From Armatimonadetes bacterium UBA5419 (GTDB taxonomy: Bacteria; Armatimonadota; UBA10988): 7,854 bases of DNA. Position 1 is the first letter of the stretch, and each line of letters opens with the position of its first letter. Where the stretch lies: NCBI GenBank assembly GCA_002409445.1, contig DHNJ01000173.1:1-7854 (forward strand). Direction: 5' to 3'. Position numbers and translations under genes: made by a program. The notes beneath the pieces are model-generated. The model worked only from the letters and a program-made list of their open reading frames with translations. It was not told where the DNA came from and did no database searches. Below, in pieces: positions 1 to 5,773 of the stretch.

Positions 1-1
1 G

Positions 2-430
2 GGCGATCTGGCGCGCCTGGCCGGGCGCCAGCGGCCGCCGCGGGTGCGGGTCGCGGGTGGGTTGCGGCTGCCGGCGGTGGTCGTCGGGTCGCAGATGCTG
101 TTGCGGGCCGAGGCGCTGGCCGAGTCCGAGCCGTGGCAGACGCTGACCCAAGCCGCGCGGGCGCTGGCCGAGGCGGAGCAGACGCGCTGGCCGTGGTGGT
201 TGGCGGGCGGGGCGGGGCTGGGGCTCGGCCTGGCGCTGCGCCTGGGCGGGTTGGGCGCGGTCGGCGTGGTGCTGGCGCTAGTCGTGGCGATTTCGGTCGC
301 CGGCGTGGAGGCGGCCGCCGCACGGCAGGCATGGGTCGAGCAGCGCGCGGCGGAGCTGGTCGGCGCCCTGCGCACCGAGCGGCCGGCGGCCTTCGCCGAG
401 CTGTCGCGGCGGCAGGGGCTGCCGGGGTAG
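2..430 (+). CDS. Membrane protein, C-terminal part (5' end outside window)
   Basis: This is an open frame that enters from the left edge and stops with TAG at 428-430, leaving 142 residues. The possible GTG at 44 is internal: the frame is open and protein-like before it, so I treat the gene as partial. Visible are an amphipathic Ala/Glu-rich helix, then a strongly hydrophobic stretch (about residues 63-101, starting with a Trp-rich WPWW) that could form two membrane helices around an RLGG turn, then a charged Ala/Arg/Glu-rich helical tail. I do not recognise the family. The order helix, paired membrane segments, then an EQRAAEL-type helix loosely recalls the C-terminal half of M48 membrane peptidases, but no HExxH zinc motif is present in the visible part. 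The glycoside hydrolase gene follows 42 bp downstream on the same strand, so the two may be co-transcribed. Confidence 0.6.
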   Translation, partial: GDLARLAGRQRPPRVRVAGGLRLPAVVVGSQMLLRAEALAESEPWQTLTQAARALAEAEQTRWPWWLAGGAGLGLGLALRLGGLGAVGVVLALVVAISVAGVEAAAARQAWVEQRAAELVGALRTERPAAFAELSRRQGLPG

Positions 431-461
431 GAAGGCCGCCGCCCGTGGCGAACGAGCGCGC

Positions 462-466
462 GGGAG
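462..466 (+). promoter_or_regulatory. Ribosome binding site of the glycoside hydrolase gene
   Basis: GGGAG lies 6 nt before the ATG at 473. It supports that start, which is followed directly by a clear signal peptide. Confidence 0.55.
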
Positions 467-472
467 CCTCCC

Positions 473-3400
473 ATGCGCTCGACCTCACTGCTCTTGCTCT
501 TGCTGCCGACCCTCGCGCTCGGCGCGGCGACGATCAGCAACGAGAACCTCGCGCTGACCGTCGACGACGAAGGTGAGCTGAGCATCACCGTGCGCGCCAG
601 CGGCCGCGTCTGGCAGACCACGGACCAGGCACGGAGCGAGGTCTGGGCCGCGCCCGAAGTCCAGGGCCAGGACCGGATCCGCTGGGGCGCGACGCTGACT
701 GGCGCGGACAACTACACCTTGCCGGTCGAGGTCGAGGTGCGGCTGGAGCCGTGGGCGGTGGCGATGAGCTGGTCCGCGGACGCCGACCGCGACATGCCCG
801 ACCTGTTCTGGCCGGCGCCGCTCAGCGCGAACCTGGCCGACGGCCGCGTCAGCTTCACGCCGTACATGGGCGGGCTCCTGCTGCCCTGGACCGACCCGTC
901 GGCCAAGTGGCGCTGGATGGGCGCCGCCCACGACCTGCCCTACGTCGGGCTGAGCGAGGGGGCCGCGGGCGAGGGCTATGCGCTGGTCCTCGACACCCCG
1001 CACGACGCCGCGTTGCGGCTCCTGCCCCACGGCGACGACGAGGCCAGCGCGCCGCAAGCGGCCTGGCTGCCGCAGCTGGGCAAGGTCGGCCAGCCGCGCG
1101 CCTGGCGCTACGAGTTCGTGCCGACCGGCGGCTACGTCGCGCTGGCCAAGCGCTACCGCGCGATCGCCGAGGCGCAGGGGCTGCTGGTGACGCTGGCGGA
1201 AAAGACGCGGCGGCTGCCGACGACCGCGCGTCTGGCCGGCGCGCCGGACGTCTGGGGCGGCGACCTGGAGTGGGCGCAGAAGGCCTGGGCGGCCGGCTTC
1301 GAGACCTGCCTGTTCAACTACACCGGCCCGCGCGAGTCGATGCAGATGCTCGCCGACCGGGGCTGGCTGACGAGCAAGTACGACAACTACGCCGACATGT
1401 TCATCGAGGAGAACACCGCCGCCTGGGACAACATCCGCGGGCCCGAGAACGAGGTGCTGATCGGGCGTGATGGCGAGCAGGCGAAGGCTTGGCTGACCTT
1501 CGACGGCAAGACCCAGTATCTCAAGCGCTCGACGCGGACGATGCTGGAGGCTGCCCAGCGCAGCATCCCACGCGACTTGGCCGCGCATCCGTACGTCGGC
1601 CGCTTCATCGACGTGACCACCGCCGACCCTCTGCTGGAGGACTGGCGCGTGGGCCAGACGCAGACGCGGGTGACCGATGTCGAGCGGCGCCGGGAGTTCT
1701 TCACCTACGTCAACTCACTCGACCTGGTCACCGGCGGCGAGCACGGCCGGTTCTGGGCGGTGCCGTACCTGGCGTACAACGAAGGCATGATGTCCGGCAG
1801 CCACTTCTCCTGGCCGGCGGGCCACCTGATCACCCCCGACGACCTCGCGGGCATCAGCGACGAGTACCGGCGGCTGGGCCTGGGCGGCGCGGGCGAGCGG
1901 GTGCCGCTGTGGGACTTGGTCTTCCACGACTGCATGGTCAGCTACTGGTACTGGGGCGATTCGACCGATTTCCTGTACCAGCTGGACCCGACGATCACCG
2001 ACCGCAAGGACGCGCTGAACGTGCTGTACGGCACGCCGCCGATGTACTGGGCGAGCAGCAACGGCTTCAACCCGACCGACGCGGCGCTGCGCCAGCGGAT
2101 GTGGCAGAGCCATGACCGCACGACCTGGTGGCACGCCGAGATCTGGGACCGCGAGATGACCGACCACGCGGCCCTGAGCGAGGACCGGCTGCTGCAGCGC
2201 AGCACGTTCGCTGGCGGCTACGAGGCTGTAATCAACCTGGCCGCCGAGCCGCGGACGGTGACCGTGGGCCAGGCGACGGTGACGCTGCCGACCGACGGCT
2301 TCATCGCGCGTGGGCCGGCGACCTGGGTCGAGCGCAGCCTGAACGCCGTCGGCCAGGTGCAGACGCGAGGCAACACGCCGCGCGCGCGCCTGACCGAGGG
2401 CGCGACGGTCACGGGCCTGCGCAGCGAGGGGCGGGCGCTGGTCATCGTGATGTCCACCGAGCGGCTCGATGTCGCGGCCGAGGGCGCCGCCTGCGAGGTG
2501 CGGCCGGCGGACATCGTGCCGGGCTGGAACGTCGGGGCGACGCGGGTGCTGGAGCTGGGCGAGACGGGCGAGCCAGCGCGGGCGCTGCCGATCGTTGCGC
2601 GGGGCGGGGTCTTCCACCTGCCCGCGAGCGAGCGGCGGCTGGCCCTGATGACCGGCAGCCTGGTCGAGGTGCCCGACCTGGCCGTGCGCGACCTGGCGGT
2701 CACGCCCGCGGGCGCGCGCAGCGGCCAGCCGGTGACGGTTGGTGCACGGCTGGCCAACGCCGGCACGCGGACCGCGCGCGGCGTCGTGGTGCGGCTGACG
2801 GTCGATGGCCAGGAGCTGGCGCGGCACGCCGTTGACGTGCCCGGACAGGGCGAGGTCGCGCTGAACTTCCCGCTGACCACCGCGCCGTACGACGGCGAGC
2901 GGCGGGTCGAGATCAGCGCCGAGCTGCCGGCGGGCCAGGTGGACCCGATGCTGGCGGACAACCAGGACACGATGCTGCTGGCGCTGCCACTGGTCGTCGG
3001 TGACCGGCCGAGCCAGGTGGTTGCCGCGGGCACCGTGCGCAACCCGGCATCGGTCGCCAGCCGGCCCGTGGTCAGCGTGGCCTGGACGCCGCCGGCCGGC
3101 GTGGACGGGCGGACGCTGCGCGTGGCCGGCGCCGGCGGCAGCGCGCTGCCGACGCAGCTGGTCGACGGCCAGCTGCTGTTCGAGCTGCCCGCGCCACTCG
3201 CGCCCGGGGCGACCTGGGCCTTCGAGGTCCGTAGCTTCACCGGCCTGACCGCCGGGCCCGCCGCGCCGTATAGCGCCGCGGCCGGCCGCCGGCTGGTGAC
3301 GCCGGTCTACAACGCCGATCTGGCGGCCGGCATGGTGACCAACCTGGCGCTGGCCGGTCAGCTGCCACTGGTCATGCAGGTGCAGTACTCGTCGGCGCAG

Positions 3401-3919
3401 ACGGGCTGGACCAGCGAGCTGGGCGAGGGCGAGTTCGAGTTGCTCTACAGCGGCCCGGTGCAGGCGGCCTGGCGCGTGGTGAAGCTGCTGGCGGGCGGGG
3501 TCGAGGTGACGCGCACGGTGCGCGCCGGCCGCGACGTGCTCGAGGTGCAGACGACGGTCGCCAACTCGGTTGCCGGCCTGCACAACCGCATCTACACCGC
3601 CCGCGTCGAGGGCCAGTACCTCGACAGCCAGGGCCGCCGCGCGACGGTGGACGGCGTCGGCGAGATGGAGATCGACTCGTCGGCGGTGGACTGGCTGAGC
3701 TACGGTAACGAACGGGGCGGGCTGCTGATGGTACCCGACCGGCAGCTCGGCCTAAGCTACTGGGACATCTCCGGTTGGTGGGGTGGTTTCGGCTTTCACC
3801 ACCACCCGGCCGCCTCGCGCGAGACGTGGCTGTTTGGCCCGACACCCTGGACCACGGCGCAGGCCGACGCCGCGGCGGCGGCCCTAGCGACGCCGTTGGT
3901 CGTGGACTGGGCGGAGTAG
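473..3919 (+). CDS. Secreted GH129/GH101-related glycoside hydrolase with CARDB domain
   Basis: The product is a 1148-residue exported protein. Residues 1 to about 18 are a classical signal peptide (MRSTS, a run of Leu, then ALGA), so it acts outside the cytoplasm. Residues ~20-240 are an N-terminal beta-sandwich. Residues ~248-560 look like the catalytic barrel, rich in Trp/Tyr, with KYDNYADMF (~302), RFIDVTTAD (D380), GGEHG (E423), SYWYWGDS (~489) and GTPPMYWAS (~520). D380 and E423 are 43 residues apart, the same spacing as the nucleophile Asp and acid/base Glu I recall for bifidobacterial GH129 alpha-N-acetylgalactosaminidase. GH129 and the related GH101 release alpha-linked GalNAc from glycoproteins; the substrate here is unknown. 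Residues ~575-690 are a C-terminal beta domain, ~735-838 a CARDB-like Ig domain, and ~843-1148 unassigned beta-rich sequence. It is far longer than the roughly 630-residue GH129 enzymes. The family assignment comes from motif recognition, not a search. Confidence 0.72.
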   Translation: MRSTSLLLLLLPTLALGAATISNENLALTVDDEGELSITVRASGRVWQTTDQARSEVWAAPEVQGQDRIRWGATLTGADNYTLPVEVEVRLEPWAVAMSWSADADRDMPDLFWPAPLSANLADGRVSFTPYMGGLLLPWTDPSAKWRWMGAAHDLPYVGLSEGAAGEGYALVLDTPHDAALRLLPHGDDEASAPQAAWLPQLGKVGQPRAWRYEFVPTGGYVALAKRYRAIAEAQGLLVTLAEKTRRLPTTARLAGAPDVWGGDLEWAQKAWAAGFETCLFNYTGPRESMQMLADRGWLTSKYDNYADMFIEENTAAWDNIRGPENEVLIGRDGEQAKAWLTFDGKTQYLKRSTRTMLEAAQRSIPRDLAAHPYVGRFIDVTTADPLLEDWRVGQTQTRVTDVERRREFFTYVNSLDLVTGGEHGRFWAVPYLAYNEGMMSGSHFSWPAGHLITPDDLAGISDEYRRLGLGGAGERVPLWDLVFHDCMVSYWYWGDSTDFLYQLDPTITDRKDALNVLYGTPPMYWASSNGFNPTDAALRQRMWQSHDRTTWWHAEIWDREMTDHAALSEDRLLQRSTFAGGYEAVINLAAEPRTVTVGQATVTLPTDGFIARGPATWVERSLNAVGQVQTRGNTPRARLTEGATVTGLRSEGRALVIVMSTERLDVAAEGAACEVRPADIVPGWNVGATRVLELGETGEPARALPIVARGGVFHLPASERRLALMTGSLVEVPDLAVRDLAVTPAGARSGQPVTVGARLANAGTRTARGVVVRLTVDGQELARHAVDVPGQGEVALNFPLTTAPYDGERRVEISAELPAGQVDPMLADNQDTMLLALPLVVGDRPSQVVAAGTVRNPASVASRPVVSVAWTPPAGVDGRTLRVAGAGGSALPTQLVDGQLLFELPAPLAPGATWAFEVRSFTGLTAGPAAPYSAAAGRRLVTPVYNADLAAGMVTNLALAGQLPLVMQVQYSSAQTGWTSELGEGEFELLYSGPVQAAWRVVKLLAGGVEVTRTVRAGRDVLEVQTTVANSVAGLHNRIYTARVEGQYLDSQGRRATVDGVGEMEIDSSAVDWLSYGNERGGLLMVPDRQLGLSYWDISGWWGGFGFHHHPAASRETWLFGPTPWTTAQADAAAAALATPLVVDWAE

Positions 3920-3928
3920 GGCGCGGGC

Positions 3929-4891
3929 CTAGCCGGGCCGGTGGTCGCGGTCGTACTCGATGTACTGGACCTGGTGGCTGCCGTCGTCGTAGAGGTCGAC
4001 CAGGCCGTAGCCGCGGTGACACTCGTAGTAGTTGGGCAGGTCTTCATTCCACCAGTTGGCCGAGACCGCGCCGCCACAGAAGTAGGCGGTGCCGAGGAAC
4101 TCGGCGTAGTCGACCTGGTGCATGTGCCCGCTGAGGCAGAGGCGCACGTTACCCGCCTCGTAAAACAGGTCCTTCAGGCGGACGGCGTCGGCGTGCATCC
4201 AGGTGCCGGGGACGGTCCAGGTGCCGCCATCGACGCGATCGCCGTCGAAGTAGCCGCTGACCGAGATGATCGGGTGGTGGCTGAAGACCAGGACCGGGCG
4301 ACCGGCGGGCTGGGCGGCGAGGTCAGCGGCGAGCCAGGCGTACTGCTCGTCGTCGAGGCGGGCCGAGTAGCCGCCCTCGATGTGCGTGTCGTTGAGGGCG
4401 ACGAAGTGCCAGCCGGCGCGGTTGAAGCTGTAGTAGGGAGCGTCGAGCCGCAGCCCGGCCACGCCACGCCGCCAGCCCCAGAGATCCTCGTTGCCGGTCG
4501 TCTGGCTGGCCTGCTTATTGGTGCCCCAGAGGTCGTGGTTGCCGAGGCAGGAGTAGATCGGCAGGTCGCATTCGGCCTGGACGATCTTCTGCCAGAGCGC
4601 CCACTGCGCGTCGGTCGCGGCGCCGGTACGGGCGCTGCTGTCCATGATCGTGTCGCCGGTGTTGATGATTAGCGTCGGCGCGTCGGCCTGGCCCTGCAGG
4701 TGGGCGAAGGCGCGGGCCATGCCGCTCTCGCCGGGGCCGGCCTGCACGTGGCAGTCGGTGATGTGCGCCAGGCGCAGCACCCGCCGCGCGCCGGGCCCGG
4801 GGACGCGCGCCTGCGCCCGACGGGGCATGATCCCCGCGGCCAACGCGGCCAGTCCAGCACCCACAACTTGGCGTCGGTTCATCGACAACAT
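3929..4891 (-). CDS. Tat-exported calcineurin-like metallophosphoesterase
   Basis: The product has 320 residues. The N-terminus has a twin-arginine signal: MNRRQVVGAG, a weakly hydrophobic Ala/Gly stretch, then an AQA cleavage site near residue 28, so it is probably folded with its metals before export. The full metallophosphatase motif set is present: DCH (D46, H48), GDT (D80), GNHD (N118, H119), SHHP (H205) and GHMH (H256, H258), giving all seven usual metal ligands. The family hydrolyses phosphomonoesters or phosphodiesters with two metal ions; the substrate cannot be read from sequence. A Trp-rich GYFDGDRVDGGTW segment (~213-225) between the last two motifs may shape the active site. ATG at 4891 is chosen because GAGGAG lies 6 nt before it; the in-frame GTG at 4894 is only 3 nt from that site and ATG at 4882 is 15 nt away. 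Its stop is 9 bp from the convergent hydrolase stop. Confidence 0.88.
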   Translation of the reverse strand: MLSMNRRQVVGAGLAALAAGIMPRRAQARVPGPGARRVLRLAHITDCHVQAGPGESGMARAFAHLQGQADAPTLIINTGDTIMDSSARTGAATDAQWALWQKIVQAECDLPIYSCLGNHDLWGTNKQASQTTGNEDLWGWRRGVAGLRLDAPYYSFNRAGWHFVALNDTHIEGGYSARLDDEQYAWLAADLAAQPAGRPVLVFSHHPIISVSGYFDGDRVDGGTWTVPGTWMHADAVRLKDLFYEAGNVRLCLSGHMHQVDYAEFLGTAYFCGGAVSANWWNEDLPNYYECHRGYGLVDLYDDGSHQVQYIEYDRDHRPG

Positions 4892-4897
4892 CACTCA

Positions 4898-4903
4898 CTC
4901 CTC
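4898..4903 (-). promoter_or_regulatory. Ribosome binding site deciding the metallophosphoesterase start
   Basis: On the minus strand GAGGAG is followed by 6 nt and ATG at 4891. This favours 4891 over the upstream GTG at 4894 and the downstream ATG at 4882. Confidence 0.65.
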
Positions 4904-4933
4904 AACACGTTGGACCCTAGGGTACCACGCTGG

Positions 4934-4943
4934 CTGCAATGAG
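4934..4943 (+). repeat. Direct repeat CTGCAATGAG, copy 1
   Basis: This 10-bp sequence recurs exactly at 5014-5023, a start-to-start distance of 80 bp. This copy ends 22 bp before the -35 box at 4966. The two copies bracket the promoter, as paired operators sometimes do. The repeat is short, so chance is possible. Confidence 0.4.
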
Positions 4944-4965
4944 CTGGCCGGGCTTGGTGAAACCG

Positions 4966-4995
4966 TTGACAAACCGGGGCGAACAGGCGTACCCT
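4966..4995 (+). promoter_or_regulatory. Sigma-70-type promoter for the putative RNA
   Basis: A perfect TTGACA at 4966-4971 is separated by 18 bp from TACCCT at 4990-4995, which keeps the key TA...T positions of the -10 box. Transcription should begin near 5002, more than 220 nt before the HNH start codon. I saw no equally good promoter for the divergent metallophosphoesterase gene. Its promoter must lie in the same region and could overlap this one. Confidence 0.6.
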
Positions 4996-5013
4996 GAGCA
5001 GGTGGAAGGTCGA

Positions 5014-5023
5014 CTGCAATGAG
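5014..5023 (+). repeat. Direct repeat CTGCAATGAG, copy 2
   Basis: This is an exact copy of 4934-4943, located about 12 nt inside the predicted transcript. It could be a second operator site or part of the RNA. Confidence 0.4.
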
Positions 5024-5139
5024 TAGAAAGCGACACCATCAGGGTTCCGGAATCCCGCCGTTCGAGATACGGCGACCGCACTGGCGGTTGCTCACGGTCT
5101 GCATACCCAGCGGCGTGCACAGCAGCAATATCCCCGGAG

Positions 5140-5176
5140 CCCGGTGACCTGTCCTACAGGCACCGGGTTTCTCTTT
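5140..5176 (+). terminator. Strong intrinsic terminator before the HNH gene
   Basis: CCCGGTG (5140-5146) pairs perfectly with CACCGGG (5161-5167). Inside it CCTGT (5148-5152) pairs with ACAGG (5156-5160) around a CCT loop, with only A5147 bulged. The 12-bp hairpin is followed at once by TTTCTCTTT (5168-5176). The T-rich tail exists on the plus strand only, so it ends rightward transcripts. It lies 47 bp before the HNH start codon, which means the HNH gene needs read-through or its own promoter. Confidence 0.85.
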
Positions 5177-5207
5177 GGGTCGACCTGGAGGCGACGAGCG
5201 CAGCGAC

Positions 5208-5214
5208 GGAGGAG
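5208..5214 (+). promoter_or_regulatory. Ribosome binding site of the HNH gene
   Basis: GGAGGAG lies 9 nt before the ATG at 5224. It is a near-perfect Shine-Dalgarno sequence in a purine-rich stretch downstream of the terminator. Confidence 0.7.
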
Positions 5215-5223
5215 TGAGCGCGG

Positions 5224-5751
5224 ATGAACAGCCAAGTGCTAGTGCTGAACCAAAACTACGAGCCGCTCAACATCACTTCGATGCGGCGTGCGGTGACTCT
5301 GCTCCACCTGGGCAAAGCCGAGGTGGTGGCGGAGAACGGCCGCGCGCTGCATACCGTCAGCCAGTCAATGCCCGCGCCGGCGGTGGTGCGCCTGTCGCAC
5401 TATGTGCGCCGCCCGTACCCCGAGCTGCGCGTCACCCGCCGCGGCATCCTCGCGCGCGACGCCCACAGCTGCCAGTACTGCGGCGCGACGGACGTGCCGC
5501 TGACCCTGGACCATGTGCTGCCCTCCAGCCGCGGCGGCAACAACGACTGGACGAACCTGGTCGCCTGCTGCGTGGCCTGCAACAACAGGAAGGGCAACCG
5601 TACCCCGGACGAGGCTGAGATGCCGCTGCGCCGGGCGCCGGTGCGGCCGCGGATTGCGCCGTGCCTGAGCTACGCGAAGTTCGTCGCAGGCATCAAGGAC
5701 CCGTACTGGCACACCTACCTAGCGCCGTTTGGCGGGGTCGACCTCCATTAG
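5224..5751 (+). CDS. HNH endonuclease family protein
   Basis: The product has 175 residues, with no signal peptide or membrane segment, so it should be cytoplasmic. Residues 1-80 form the N-terminal region typical of a widespread small HNH family (VLVLNQNYEPLNI at 5-17, then RRAVTLLHLGKAEVV at 21-35). The nuclease core has a zinc-binding pair of CxxC motifs (C83/C86 and C116/C119), the catalytic LDH (D96, H97) followed by PSSRGG, and N111 plus N120 completing an HNH pattern. The family cuts DNA with one divalent metal ion, but the biological role of this subgroup is not established as far as I know. The gene stands alone: an intrinsic terminator lies upstream, and the downstream gene is convergent with its stop 22 bp away. 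No methylase or other restriction partner is visible nearby. Confidence 0.9.
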   Translation: MNSQVLVLNQNYEPLNITSMRRAVTLLHLGKAEVVAENGRALHTVSQSMPAPAVVRLSHYVRRPYPELRVTRRGILARDAHSCQYCGATDVPLTLDHVLPSSRGGNNDWTNLVACCVACNNRKGNRTPDEAEMPLRRAPVRPRIAPCLSYAKFVAGIKDPYWHTYLAPFGGVDLH

Positions 5752-5773
5752 CCGCGGCCCGGAGGTCCGTTGG

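Larger units (their letters stand above)
5002..5176 (+). ncRNA. Putative structured small RNA or transcribed leader
   Basis: The unit between the promoter and the intrinsic terminator is about 175 nt and has no convincing open reading frame. Visible helices: GGGTT/AATCCC around a CCGG loop (5042-5056, with a bulge); CGCCGT/ACGGCG with a 7-nt loop (5056-5074); directly abutting it, ACCGC/GCGGT with a 4-nt loop (5075-5088); a longer-range TTGCT/AGCAA pairing (5088-5092 with 5124-5128) enclosing TGCA/TGCA (5100-5103 with 5116-5119); then the terminator hairpin. Some edge bases are shared between neighbouring helices, so not all can form at once. I compared it by eye with SRP RNA, tmRNA, RNase P RNA, T-box, TPP, SAM, cobalamin and c-di-GMP elements and found no defining motif. 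6S RNA cannot be excluded on size. It could be a free small RNA or an attenuated leader of the HNH gene. Confidence 0.5.
4892..5223. other. Intergenic region between the divergent phosphoesterase and HNH genes
   Basis: This 332-bp region is the only long non-coding stretch in the window. Besides the promoter, repeats, putative RNA and terminator listed separately, it has a perfect 10-bp palindrome, ACCCTAGGGT (4914-4923), 23 bp before the phosphoesterase ATG. The palindrome is a possible operator for that gene. Short open frames crossing the region show no family resemblance. Confidence 0.55.

Noticed and set aside
485..3583. Long minus-strand open frames (485-1588, 1715-3583, 2218-3240) under the glycoside hydrolase
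   Set aside because: They are Arg/Ala/Pro/Gly-rich or low in domain content, lack family motifs, and lie antisense to a gene with a clear signal peptide and motifs. They arise from the high GC content.
3920..3928. Bidirectional terminator between the convergent hydrolase and phosphoesterase genes
   Set aside because: The gap is only 9 bp and no stable hairpin with a T-run is visible on either strand.
3941..4672. Plus-strand frame of 243 codons opposite the phosphoesterase
   Set aside because: It is Val/Ala-rich with no motif and is antisense to a gene with seven intact metal ligands.
5002..5176. Known riboswitch, T-box, SRP RNA, tmRNA or RNase P RNA
   Set aside because: None of the defining conserved motifs of these families could be found by eye. 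6S RNA has too little sequence conservation to confirm or exclude without covariance models.
5177..5744. GGGTCGACCT at 5177-5186 and again at 5735-5744, bracketing the HNH gene
   Set aside because: Repeated 10-mers are expected by chance dozens of times in a window of this size and GC content, and the second copy is inside the coding sequence. There is no sign of an insertion.
5752..5773. Terminator between the convergent HNH and STN genes
   Set aside because: The 22-bp GC-rich gap shows no adequate inverted repeat or T-run.
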